A program made the position numbers and the translations under genes. Shown in pieces: positions 16,939 through 25,524 of a stretch of 64,000 nt of DNA (the first letter of the stretch is position 1; each line of letters opens with the position of its first letter). The notes beneath the pieces were generated by a model. It worked only from the letters and a program-made list of their open reading frames with translations, had not been told where the DNA came from and searched no databases. The stretch lies in the NCBI RefSeq assembly GCF_000298315.2, contig NZ_AEYE02000001.1:1-64000 (forward strand), read 5' to 3'. Origin of the DNA: Rhizobium grahamii CCGE 502 (GTDB lineage Bacteria > Pseudomonadota > Alphaproteobacteria > Rhizobiales > Rhizobiaceae).

Positions 16939-18468
16939 ATGGAAAAATATCTGTTGGGGCTCGATGCCGGAAACACCGTCATCAAGGCTGTAATCTTTGA
17001 TCTCAACGGCCGGGAGGTGGCCTACGCCGGGGAGGAGGGGCATAGTCGTATGCCGTACCCCGGTCACGTGGAGCGCGACCTCGGCGAACTCTGGGCCAAT
17101 GCCAAACGGGTGATCCGCACCTGCCTAGACAAGGCCGGCATTGCTGCCACGGATATCGCTGCGATCGGCTGTGCTGGCCATGGCAATGGTCTTTATGCGC
17201 TCGATCGCGATCGTCAGCCGCTTCTCGGTATCCAGTCGCTCGATACGCGCGCGACCGGACTTGTCGAGGAATGGGCAGCGGAAGGGGTCGGCGACCGCAC
17301 AGCGCCGATCGCGCGCCAGCGCCCTTGGCCCTCCCAGACGCCGACTCTGCTCGCTTGGCTGAAGCGCCACCGGCCGGACCTGTTCCAGCGCATAGGCACG
17401 GTGTTCTTCTCCAAGGATTTCGTTGTCAACCGGCTGACCGGTAGCCGCGTCAGCGAAGTTTCCGACATGTCCGGCGCCGGCTTGCTCGACCTTGCGGCCC
17501 GCCGCTATGACAGGACACTGATGGCGGCCTACGGCCTCGCAGACAGCATGCACATGCTGCCGCCGCTGATAGAAAGCGCCGATATCGCGGGACATGTGGC
17601 GGAAGAGGTGGCGGCCGAAACCGGGCTTGCGGCAGGCACACCTGTTATCGGCGGGCTGTTCGATGTCGTGGCGTCGGCGCTCGGCTCGGGCGTGTCGCGC
17701 ACCGGCAGCGCCTCGATCATTGCCGGCACCTGGAGCATCAACCAGGTGATCATCGATGGTCCCGATATTAATGGCCCAGTCTTCATGTCCTCCACCTTCG
17801 ATCGCAGCCGCTATATGGCGATGGAAAATAGCGCGACGTCGGCCGCCAATCTCGAATGGCTGGTGCGAGAGTTCTTCGAAGGGGAGCATGAGGAAAGCAT
17901 CTCGCCCTTCGATGCGGCCTGCGCGCTTGCTGCCGCGGTCACGCCAGCGGCCGACGATCCGCTCTATCACCCCTATCTCTATGGCGCCCAGCAGGATGGC
18001 CACGCGCGGGCCGGCTTCTACGGCATGGCCGGCTGGCATACCAAGGGGCACCTGATCCGGGCGCTTCTGGAAGGCGTCGCCTTCGGCCATCGCCAGCATA
18101 TCGAGACGATCCGCAAGGCAGGCGCAACCTTCGAGGAGGCTGTGCTCTCCGGCGGCGGCTCGCGCAGCAAGCTCTGGCCGCAGATCTTTGCGGATGTCCT
18201 CGGCGTTCCTGTTACCGTCGCCGTTTCGCGGGAAACCGGGGCGCTCGGGGCTGCGATCGCGGCCGGGACGGGTGTCGGCCTGTTTGCCGATTTCACCGAA
18301 GGGGCCACCGCCATGGTCCGCACCGATCGGCGCTATCAGCCGAACGGCGCGCTGTCGGCCCACTACGACCGTCGCTATGGGCTCTACAAGGATGTTACTG
18401 TGGCGATGACGCCGCTGTGGCGGCGCCTTTCGGAAGCGCAAAGCCCCGCGACAGGAGTTGCAGCGTGA
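16939..18468 (+). CDS. FGGY-family carbohydrate kinase (L-xylulokinase-like)
   Basis: The ATG at 16939 follows GGGAGGGG and gives a 509-residue kinase. The N-terminal ATPase fold begins YLLGLDAGNTVIKAVIFD. The catalytic aspartate is D242 in GGLFDVVASALG. Other shared motifs are GTWSINQV, NLEWLVREFF, GFYGMAGWHTKGHLIRALLEGVAFGH and LSGGGSRSKLW, split here as separate blocks. The spacing and residues match E. coli LyxK (L-xylulose kinase) and the erythritol kinase branch better than glycerol or xylulose kinases. It should phosphorylate the imported polyol or ketose. It lies 70 bases after the aldolase gene, and its last four bases (GTGA) overlap the GMC gene. Confidence 0.92.
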   Translation: MEKYLLGLDAGNTVIKAVIFDLNGREVAYAGEEGHSRMPYPGHVERDLGELWANAKRVIRTCLDKAGIAATDIAAIGCAGHGNGLYALDRDRQPLLGIQSLDTRATGLVEEWAAEGVGDRTAPIARQRPWPSQTPTLLAWLKRHRPDLFQRIGTVFFSKDFVVNRLTGSRVSEVSDMSGAGLLDLAARRYDRTLMAAYGLADSMHMLPPLIESADIAGHVAEEVAAETGLAAGTPVIGGLFDVVASALGSGVSRTGSASIIAGTWSINQVIIDGPDINGPVFMSSTFDRSRYMAMENSATSAANLEWLVREFFEGEHEESISPFDAACALAAAVTPAADDPLYHPYLYGAQQDGHARAGFYGMAGWHTKGHLIRALLEGVAFGHRQHIETIRKAGATFEEAVLSGGGSRSKLWPQIFADVLGVPVTVAVSRETGALGAAIAAGTGVGLFADFTEGATAMVRTDRRYQPNGALSAHYDRRYGLYKDVTVAMTPLWRRLSEAQSPATGVAA

Positions 18469-20090
18469 CCATGCCCATGAATGAAACGCTGGTGGATGAA
18501 GGCAGCTACGATTTCATCGTCGTTGGCGCGGGGTCGGCCGGTTGCGTACTGGCAAACCGGCTCTCGGCCGATCCGAAAAACCGGGTGCTGCTGCTCGAAG
18601 CCGGCGGCTCGGATCGGTATCATTGGGTGCATGTGCCGATCGGTTATCTCTATTGCATGGGCAATCCGCGCACCGACTGGATGATGAAGACGGCCGCTGA
18701 AAAAGGTCTCAACGGCCGCGTCCTCAACTATCCGCGCGGCAAGGTGCTCGGGGGCTGCTCCTCCATCAATGGCATGATCTACATGCGGGGGCAGGCGGCC
18801 GATTACGATGGCTGGCGGCAGGCGGGCAACGCCGGCTGGGGCTGGGATGACGTGCTGCCCTATTTTCTGAAGTCGGAAGACAATTATCGCGGCAGATCGG
18901 TCATGCACGGCGCGGGCGGCGAATGGCGCGTCGAGCGCCAGCGGCTGTCCTGGCCGATTCTCGATGCGTTTCGCGATGCCGCGGAAGAACTGGGTATCCG
19001 AAAGACCGACGATTTCAACGACGGCGACAACGAAGGGTCCGGCTATTTCGAGGTCAATCAAAAGGGCGGGCTACGGTGGAACACGACGAAAGCCTTCCTG
19101 CGGCCGGCGATGAAGCGCCGGAATTTGCGCGTGCTGACCGGCGCCGAAACCGAGCGGCTGGAATTTGACGGGAAGATGGTAACGGGCGTGCGCTTCCGCC
19201 TGAAAGGCCGATCCTGTATTGCGCGGGCGTCACGCGAGGTCGTGCTCTCGGCCGGGGCGATCAACTCGCCGAAAATTCTGGAGCTCTCGGGGGTCGGCCG
19301 GCCGGATGTTCTTTCGGCGCTCGACATTCCTGTCTTGCATGATCTTCAAGGCGTTGGCGAAAATCTGCAGGACCATCTGCAAATCCGCACCGTCTTCCAG
19401 GTCGAGGGCGCACGCACGCTGAACCAGCTCTACCACAACCTCTTCAGCCGGGCCGGCATGGGCCTGCAATATGCAATCAGCCGCTCCGGTCCCTTGTCGA
19501 TGGCGCCGAGCCAGCTCGGCATTTTCGCCAGAAGCGATCCGGCCGTTGCGACGGCCGATCTCGAATATCACGTCCAGCCGCTCAGCACCGACCGTCTTGG
19601 TGAACCGCTTCATCGTTATCCTGCCGTAACTGTCTCTGTCTGCAACCTCCGGCCGGAAAGTCGCGGCGCGGTGCACATGACGACTCGTGATGCCTCGGTC
19701 GCCCCTGAAATCCGTCCCAACTATCTGTCGACCGCGGGCGACCGGCTGCTCGCGGCAAATTCTATCCGCCATGCGCGCAGCCTTATGGAAACGAAGGCTA
19801 TCTCCCGTTTTCGACCGCAGGAGATGCTGCCGGGCCGGCAATATCAGAGCGATGACGAGTTGATCCATCGTGCCGGTGATATCGCCACCACGATCTTTCA
19901 CCCTGTCGGCACCTGCAGGATGGGAAGCGATCCGATGGCGGTGGTGGATGCAAATCTGCGCGTGCATGGGCTTGAGAAGCTGCGCGTTGTTGATGCCTCG
20001 ATCATGCCGACGATCGTGTCCGGCAATACGAACTCCCCGGTGATCATGATCGCGGAAAAGGCAGCGGAGATGGTGCTGAGGAGGCACTAG
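18465..20090 (+). CDS. GMC-family FAD-dependent oxidoreductase (choline dehydrogenase-like)
   Basis: A roughly 540-residue glucose-methanol-choline oxidoreductase. FAD binding is shown by [16 protein letters not shown] near 18-33, LLLEAGG, and [20 protein letters not shown]. The active-site histidine is in [12 protein letters not shown], and the C-terminal [17 protein letters not shown] is the second family signature. I choose the GTG at 18465: AGGAG lies seven bases ahead and it makes a four-base overlap with the kinase stop. ATGs at 18471 and 18477 are alternatives. It would oxidise an alcohol group of the substrate and pass electrons to the respiratory chain or oxygen. It is the last gene of the operon. 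Confidence 0.92.
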   Translation: MTMPMNETLVDEGSYDFIVVGAGSAGCVLANRLSADPKNRVLLLEAGGSDRYHWVHVPIGYLYCMGNPRTDWMMKTAAEKGLNGRVLNYPRGKVLGGCSSINGMIYMRGQAADYDGWRQAGNAGWGWDDVLPYFLKSEDNYRGRSVMHGAGGEWRVERQRLSWPILDAFRDAAEELGIRKTDDFNDGDNEGSGYFEVNQKGGLRWNTTKAFLRPAMKRRNLRVLTGAETERLEFDGKMVTGVRFRLKGRSCIARASREVVLSAGAINSPKILELSGVGRPDVLSALDIPVLHDLQGVGENLQDHLQIRTVFQVEGARTLNQLYHNLFSRAGMGLQYAISRSGPLSMAPSQLGIFARSDPAVATADLEYHVQPLSTDRLGEPLHRYPAVTVSVCNLRPESRGAVHMTTRDASVAPEIRPNYLSTAGDRLLAANSIRHARSLMETKAISRFRPQEMLPGRQYQSDDELIHRAGDIATTIFHPVGTCRMGSDPMAVVDANLRVHGLEKLRVVDASIMPTIVSGNTNSPVIMIAEKAAEMVLRRH

Positions 20091-20238
20091 CTGGACGATG
20101 CTTTCTTCCATCCACCTAGACATTCGGGAGCATCTACAAGTGCCCCAGATGTTCAAGTTCAGCACTGTGCCAATGGTCAACGCGCCGCACACATCTGTCG
20201 CGATGCAGGCTTTTTTGTAAGTCTCTGGGTAATTAGGC

Positions 20239-20262
20239 GCCCGCAACCAAGCGGGCTTCTTA
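20239..20262 (+). terminator. Terminator candidate after the sugar operon
   Basis: GCCCGC, six-base loop AACCAA, GCGGGC, then TTCTTA. A 6-base perfect stem followed by a weak T-rich tail, 150 bases after the GMC stop and before the convergent glycosyltransferase gene. Confidence 0.5.
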
Positions 20263-20444
20263 CGCTTATGCTAATCGCCCCAGCGGCGCTCAAAAGGCGG
20301 CCTTGACAGGCCCGACGCAACGACGGCTCGCCGCCCGCCTGCCGTATCGCTCGTCTTTGTGGCGCCCGCCTTGCGTTAAGTCGCGTAAAGGTCCCGCAAT
20401 ATTCGGGCCGAAAACGATATGCAGCTCACCGATCGGTCAGCAGA

Positions 20445-21695
20445 CTAAGTCACTACCGACGACACCATATCGCTTTCGCAAAAGACCATGTTTGGCCTGT
20501 ATCCGTTGTTCAGGAAAGCGTCGCGTCCAGCAGCATTTGACGTAAATACCGCTGCGGCGGACGTTATTTCGGGGGTGTGCTTGGTCGGGGTCGGAAGTAT
20601 CGCAATGCTATCGTTGAGGCCAACCTCGATAAGAAGGCTTGCGAGCGACTCGACGGATGAGACCTGATCAAGGATCAGGTACTTCAGGCCTGACGCGGCA
20701 TTCACCTTTTGCGCCAGCGTTTGCACCGCCACCATCAAGGGCAGCCTCTCACGGACGTCTTGGACCTCGGGATGTTGGCTGCAGCCCCCATAGCACATTC
20801 GCGCAAAAATCTCGTAAGCCTTGATATATTCGCCTCGTTCGAACCACATGCGCAATGCCACCGACATTCGACGCATTGTAAAGACTTTGCACGCCTCCTC
20901 GTATTGCGCCGATTTTGCAGGCGAGAGGTCAATCTGGCCCCGTTTCGAGCCTAAATAGAGAAAGTATTCGAGGCCACCTCGATAGCGGTCCCATCCTGTC
21001 ATTGCCTCGTCGTTGCCGGCCTGAGCGCGGTCCCGCACGACAGCGGTGCGCGCGACGGATCGATAGAAAGGCTTCTCGAGAAAAGCGACCGCGCCGACAT
21101 CGAGCAAATGGGCAAGATGGGAGAATGCCCAGAAGCAAAAGTCTTTCGGCACGAAGGCCGACCTCAAGGCCGACGTTCTATAGATAGCGATCTCCGGAAA
21201 AATGTGCCGCTTTGTCATGAAGTCGAAGACGTCGCTGAAGCTTCGGCGAGAGAATTTGCGATTCTTTTCAATGGTGTAGAACAGACTGACATCGACCCCA
21301 TCGATGGCGTCGTACATAGTCCACGGGGCATAACAGGCGACCGTTTCGGGATTGATGTTGAGGTAGACGATGGCCGCCCGCAGGTTCTGGAAATTGAGAA
21401 GATCGTCGTCGGCAAGATAGAGAGCGTATTCTCCGATCGCTTGCTGATAGGCGTTTGCGAGGTTGGGCCAACCTCCGCCGTTCACCTCACGCCTGCAGTA
21501 CTTGATAGGCAGCCCCTGAGAGAGAAACTCCTCAACGACCGTCGCCGTGTCGTCGGTAGAAGCGTTGTCCGAGATCACGATTTCATACGGAAAATCGATA
21601 ATTTTCTGTTCTACGAAAGTGGTCAGCAGAAAGCGTAGGAAGGCCGCGCGATTGTACGTCGGTATGCAAATGCTCAACTTGGTCTTTTTTTCCAT
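20445..21695 (-). CDS. Family 2 glycosyltransferase
   Basis: I start this 416-residue protein at the ATG at 21695, because MEKKTKLSICIPTYNRAAFL is the usual GT2 beginning; a frame start at 21761 adds 22 unusual residues. The GT-A fold shows VISDNASTDDT and the metal-binding LADDDLLNF. The last 150 residues are not recognised and may bind the acceptor. GT2 enzymes transfer a sugar from a nucleotide-sugar donor in an inverting reaction, typically onto a surface glycan. It is the last gene of the low-GC minus-strand cluster. Confidence 0.88.
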   Translation of the reverse strand: MEKKTKLSICIPTYNRAAFLRFLLTTFVEQKIIDFPYEIVISDNASTDDTATVVEEFLSQGLPIKYCRREVNGGGWPNLANAYQQAIGEYALYLADDDLLNFQNLRAAIVYLNINPETVACYAPWTMYDAIDGVDVSLFYTIEKNRKFSRRSFSDVFDFMTKRHIFPEIAIYRTSALRSAFVPKDFCFWAFSHLAHLLDVGAVAFLEKPFYRSVARTAVVRDRAQAGNDEAMTGWDRYRGGLEYFLYLGSKRGQIDLSPAKSAQYEEACKVFTMRRMSVALRMWFERGEYIKAYEIFARMCYGGCSQHPEVQDVRERLPLMVAVQTLAQKVNAASGLKYLILDQVSSVESLASLLIEVGLNDSIAILPTPTKHTPEITSAAAVFTSNAAGRDAFLNNGYRPNMVFCESDMVSSVVT

Positions 21696-21832
21696 TATTG
21701 CGTTCCGCTGTCGTATTCGCGCGCTCGCGCCGTCCTGCTCAGTCTTTGGCCGCCCATCCAAGGTGGCCCCGCTCTGTTGACGTGCGCGACCAGACGCCGG
21801 TGAGATCTAGTGCCCGGCGTTCCTTGTCGATG

Positions 21833-22591
21833 TCACTTGACCAGCCATGCTCCCGGTGCGTTTGCCCAGGGAAATCTTGATAAGGGTTTGTCGATCTTCC
21901 TGTTGCGCGCGAATTCGTCCCAAGCGAGCGTTTCGCCGGGCCACTTGCTTGTCGCGTATTCATCGAGGATCAGCACGCCACCGGGTACCAGGCGATCCCA
22001 GCATTGCTCGAGGATGATGCGCGTCGGCTCATAGATGTCGACGTCGAGATTGAGCAGACAGAAGCGCGCCTCGGGATTTTCTTCGAGCCAGCGAGGCAAG
22101 GTCGTGCAAATGTCGCCCTTGACGATCGAGCCGCGATTGCTGGGGATCACTCCATCTTCATTGTGGAGCTTGAGCAACGCCTGAAACTCCTCCAGGAAGC
22201 TCCCGGAGCTAAGGCCGCCGACTTCCTTCTGGATGTTCGGATCAACCACGCCGTCCTCGTTTGCAAGGGTAGGAAAGCCATCGAACGTATCAAAACCGAT
22301 GACCTTCTTATGCGTGGCCGTTGGCGTGAACGTCTCGAGGAATTTATGCCAGCTGAAGAACGATTTGCCGAAATAGACGCCGAAATCCGCATAGTGTCCG
22401 GGCAGATCTACCGTGAGCTTGAAAAGCTCATAGTGGGCAAGCTGGCGAATGAAAGAACGGCGGCTCGCATAGACCGGGAACAGATCCAGGTAATGCCGAA
22501 TTTCATGCGGCCATCTCTTTGCGAGTTCATCAAGCTTCGAGAAGAAGACGCTCTCGCCGCCGGAAGGATAGTAAAATGTGTCGGTAGCCAT
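21833..22591 (-). CDS. TylF/MycF-type O-methyltransferase
   Basis: A 252-residue class I SAM-dependent methyltransferase of the macrocin O-methyltransferase (TylF) family. Key segments are ADFGVYFGKSFFSWHKF, VIGFDTFDGFP, and LLNLDVDIYEPTRIILEQCW, where the DxD residues bind Mg2+, followed by GGVLILDEYATSKWPGE. TylF and MycF methylate hydroxyls on deoxysugars; many homologues lie in surface polysaccharide clusters. The ATG at 22591 follows AGGAAA. With the CmcI-family and FkbM genes upstream, it suggests that the cluster product is a methylated sugar chain. The acceptor is unknown. Confidence 0.85.
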   Translation of the reverse strand: MATDTFYYPSGGESVFFSKLDELAKRWPHEIRHYLDLFPVYASRRSFIRQLAHYELFKLTVDLPGHYADFGVYFGKSFFSWHKFLETFTPTATHKKVIGFDTFDGFPTLANEDGVVDPNIQKEVGGLSSGSFLEEFQALLKLHNEDGVIPSNRGSIVKGDICTTLPRWLEENPEARFCLLNLDVDIYEPTRIILEQCWDRLVPGGVLILDEYATSKWPGETLAWDEFARNRKIDKPLSRFPWANAPGAWLVK

Positions 22592-22698
22592 TCAGTTTTC
22601 CTGCTCGTTACGTGATCGCTTCAAAACGTCGTTGCGTTCGAAGCGGAGGTGTTGCACGGTGACAACCGGATAGAGCGCCTTCTGCCTGTGGGCAGCGT

Positions 22699-23511
22699 TT
22701 AAACGCGGCGCAAGAATCCGTCAGCCGATGCTGTAATCATGATCTTGTTCTCGATGATCTTGTCGGTTTCCAATGACAGCTTTCCGCCGTCGGAACCGCT
22801 CCGTCCTTCGGATGACAGGAGTTCGAGATACGCCCTGACGGCGGTTTTCGGGTTGTTTCCTTTGCCCCAGGGGCGATCGCCGCACATATCTTCGGGCAGG
22901 TCTTCGACACCAGTGTCCCACACGACGCAATAGGATCCCTTTGACGTCAACGGTGCGTACAGCTCCAATTCAGAAAGGACGTGGTCATGCGTGTGGTTGG
23001 AATCCAGGAAGACCATGACCCGTTCGTAGCCTTTCGCGTGCGCAGCTACTTGGGAAAAGACGTCCGGTGCGATCGACGACCCTTCAATCGTGAAGATCTT
23101 ATGAGCGAGCGGATGGGTTTCTATTCCCGCGCGGTTGTGTTTTCGGATGTCGATGTCGACAGCGACGACCTTACGACGGCTCGCCTTCGGATCAAGAACG
23201 CGACCATCGGCAATGGCGTCACAATAGTCGAGCATGGCCAGCATCGACGCGCTCATGACGAGCGATCCGCCATGTGCGATGCCTGTCTCGATGATGAGGT
23301 CGGGCCGGCATGCCCAGATCAGTTCCTGTATGGCATAAATATCCTGCGGCACCTGGATGATCGGGCGGCCCAACCACGTAAAGTTCTGAACATAGTTGTG
23401 ACGGATGCATTCGCGGACCCACACTTGTGAGAGGCCGATGAAGCCTGCATCCTTACTTGCACTCTCGATGTTGCCGGCGACGTATGCCGCAAATTTCTGA
23501 TCTTCAGTCAT
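22699..23511 (-). CDS. CmcI/RhmI family protein (cephalosporin hydroxylase family, SAM-dependent methyltransferase fold)
   Basis: A 270-residue protein matching the CmcI family by PQDIYAIQELIWACRPDLIIETG, here with IIETGIAHGGSLVMSASML, VVAVDIDIRKHNR, and VMVFLDSNHTHDHVLSELELY. The DSNHTHDHV stretch carries the metal ligands. Despite the family name, CmcI is a methyltransferase partner in cephamycin synthesis, and RhmI-like members methylate rhamnose in cell-wall glycans. The last 15 codons of FkbM overlap its start by eight bases, so it is translationally coupled. A sugar O-methylation role is the best inference. Confidence 0.82.
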   Translation of the reverse strand: MTEDQKFAAYVAGNIESASKDAGFIGLSQVWVRECIRHNYVQNFTWLGRPIIQVPQDIYAIQELIWACRPDLIIETGIAHGGSLVMSASMLAMLDYCDAIADGRVLDPKASRRKVVAVDIDIRKHNRAGIETHPLAHKIFTIEGSSIAPDVFSQVAAHAKGYERVMVFLDSNHTHDHVLSELELYAPLTSKGSYCVVWDTGVEDLPEDMCGDRPWGKGNNPKTAVRAYLELLSSEGRSGSDGGKLSLETDKIIENKIMITASADGFLRRV

Positions 23512-24250
23512 GATGCTTCTCTTGGGGCGTGCGCGTGCAGTGGATGTCCCACCACTGCGTGCGCGGGGCTAGTCTGTTTCCATTGAAGTCGCGGACAGTG
23601 TGCGAATAGCTATCGACAACAGAGCCGTACGATGACCATGAGCCAGGAACGTCATCGCCGAACGGCCCGGACGAACCCACCGGAAAATTGTAGCTAAGCG
23701 AGCTATCGCGAAGCGACGGAACTGTTGATTGATCGAGCAACTTGAACCCGTCGTAGCCGCATGCCGCGAGCGTCTCCAGATACTGGAAGCCGAAACGACA
23801 GTCCTCGACGCTGACATACAAAGGGAGGCTCGGGAGTGCCTTCAATTGATCGAGCACCACGTGGTCGACGCCCTCGACATCGATCTTGAGATACAAGGGT
23901 ACGCCGTACGCGGCGAACAACTCCGACAAAGTCACGCAGCGAACGGTGATCGCGCGGCAATTGCCGTCGTTACGCCCAGCCCAACCGATATCAATGCTGC
24001 TCCAATGATCGTTTTCGAGGTTGATGTGGAAGACCGCTTCGCCTGAACGCTCCCAGATCGCCGCGTGAACAATGGTAAGCCGCCCGTCGTTCACTTCCGG
24101 CTCGAAACGCTTGGCGGCTCTTTCGCAAAGCTCCGGATTGGCTTCAAGCGCCACGACGCGGAAGCCGCGTTTCAGATAGTAGTCCGTGTCGTCACCGTTG
24201 TTCATCCCGAGATCGAAGACGAGTTGGCTGCCGTTTGCGAAATGTTTCAT
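23504..24250 (-). CDS. FkbM family methyltransferase
   Basis: I start at the ATG at 24250, which overlaps the upstream gene's stop in an ATGA; a start at 24304 would extend into that gene. The 248-residue protein has the SAM-binding motif VFDLGMNNGDDTDYYLKRG, then VVALEANPELCERA and LKIDVEGVDHVVLDQL, the FkbM core. FkbM-type enzymes O-methylate sugars and polyketides. The C-terminal 60 residues (SYSHTVRDFNGNRLAPRTQWWDIHC) are longer than the minimal domain and resemble those of rhizobial surface-glycan FkbM proteins. It overlaps the CmcI-family gene by eight bases. Confidence 0.85.
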   Translation of the reverse strand: MKHFANGSQLVFDLGMNNGDDTDYYLKRGFRVVALEANPELCERAAKRFEPEVNDGRLTIVHAAIWERSGEAVFHINLENDHWSSIDIGWAGRNDGNCRAITVRCVTLSELFAAYGVPLYLKIDVEGVDHVVLDQLKALPSLPLYVSVEDCRFGFQYLETLAACGYDGFKLLDQSTVPSLRDSSLSYNFPVGSSGPFGDDVPGSWSSYGSVVDSYSHTVRDFNGNRLAPRTQWWDIHCTRTPQEKHHD

Positions 24251-25500
24251 TGGATACGGACTTTTTCCTGAGGAACTGCATAGACGACCGCTCCGGTGCC
24301 GCACCAGCTATGGAGTCGCATAAAGAAGCGGTAGGCCGGAAGTTGCTCCATCAAATACTCAGGGGTACGCCATAGACCGTCGCTGTTGTGATAGGTTGTG
24401 ACGGCAACGATGGGCCGATGCTGCTGCAGCGTTTCGCATCCACCCCTAAGGGCGTTGAGTTCCGCCCCTTCGAGGTGCAGCTTTAGAAAGCCCGGGGAGA
24501 GAGCCAAACTATCCAGCGTTACAGTCCGAACACGCTCTCGACCCGTATCGGATAGTTGGGAGGCATATCCGAGCCCGTCGTGGAAACCGCGTTCATGCTC
24601 CACTGAGTCGAGTGCGTATGGCAGCAGCGTCACATCGGCAGCACCCTTGGCGTCCAGAGATGCAAGCCTTCTGCTGAAGGCGGCGGCATTCTTCGCATCC
24701 GGCTCGATCGCAACAATAGCAGCCTGACGGAGCCCGGCTTCGGCGATCAGCTTTGCAGTAATGCTCCCGTCATGCGCGCCGCCGTCGACAAAGACCGACA
24801 CCGCATCCAAGCAACCCCGCACCTCGGGAATAAAGAAGCGATTGTCGCCCGTGACCGGCGCGCCTTCAAAGGTCCATTCCTCGCGTAGACGTCGCCATGC
24901 CAGAAATTGCAGGTGGTGGGCTCGAGAAAGATCGTCCTCCCATCCCAGCAGGACGTTCGTCGTCCTGGCAAGTTCTTCCGATGTCAGTTTTTCGGCGAAC
25001 CAACCGTTCGAGAGGGGGTGCCGATCACGGTAGCTCTCGGCGATATCGTAGAAGGGCACAACGTCATGCCAGCCGGCTTCACGCAAAGCCTTTTCCAGCG
25101 GAACGAAGGGCGTCGTGGCGATACTGACTGCCAGCAGCGCCGAGCGCATCATGTCATCACGCACCTCGGATGGGTGAAGAACCTGCACGTCTGCCCAAAG
25201 CGGATCGTTACGAAGTGCGACTGCATTCTTGTCAACGACGAACGCAAAGTCGCGCCCTATTGCGCGGAGGTAATCGCGCGCGAGCCTTCCCATGTCGCCG
25301 GCGCCGTAGAGCACCAGCGGATCGCGCAGCGGGCGCGCCGAAAAGCGGCAGGTGGCATCATTGATTCGATACAGAAGCTCTCGTGCAGTCATCCCATCCG
25401 GCAGCGCAGAAAAGTGAAGCGCGCCATGCGCGGCAGACGCTTGTGCGACCTCCTGCGAACTTGCTCGTTGGTGATGAAACGGATTTGCCATTGCCGTCAC
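24247..25500 (-). CDS. FkbM methyltransferase with N-terminal nucleotide-binding domain
   Basis: A 417-residue two-domain protein. Residues 60-170 look like a Rossmann-type binding domain (LVLYGAGDMGRLARDYLRAIG, FVVDKNAVAL) as seen in PglD-like and sugar-epimerase-associated proteins. Residues 230-400 carry an FkbM methyltransferase (VFVDGGAHDGSITAKLIAEAG, VAIEPDAKNAAAF, LKLHLEGAELNALRGG). The GTG at 25500 has GAAGG in front and is preferred to the ATG at 25491. The gene ends in an ATGA overlap with the next FkbM gene. The fusion might couple binding of a nucleotide sugar to its methylation, but that is conjecture. Confidence 0.8.
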   Translation of the reverse strand: MTAMANPFHHQRASSQEVAQASAAHGALHFSALPDGMTARELLYRINDATCRFSARPLRDPLVLYGAGDMGRLARDYLRAIGRDFAFVVDKNAVALRNDPLWADVQVLHPSEVRDDMMRSALLAVSIATTPFVPLEKALREAGWHDVVPFYDIAESYRDRHPLSNGWFAEKLTSEELARTTNVLLGWEDDLSRAHHLQFLAWRRLREEWTFEGAPVTGDNRFFIPEVRGCLDAVSVFVDGGAHDGSITAKLIAEAGLRQAAIVAIEPDAKNAAAFSRRLASLDAKGAADVTLLPYALDSVEHERGFHDGLGYASQLSDTGRERVRTVTLDSLALSPGFLKLHLEGAELNALRGGCETLQQHRPIVAVTTYHNSDGLWRTPEYLMEQLPAYRFFMRLHSWCGTGAVVYAVPQEKVRIQ

Positions 25501-25524
25501 GTGACCTTCATCCTTCTTTCCCGG

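Noticed and set aside
8563-18468. Autoinducer-2 lsr operon
   Set aside because: SorC regulator, FGGY kinase and LsrF-like aldolase are shared, but there is only one permease, no LsrG, and extra GlpD-like, AKR and GMC genes. The kinase looks like LyxK more than LsrK.
8563-20090. Rhizobial erythritol locus (eryABCD)
   Set aside because: Kinase, GlpD homologue and SorC regulator fit, but EryC, TpiB and RpiB homologues are absent and an aldolase, AKR and GMC oxidoreductase are present.
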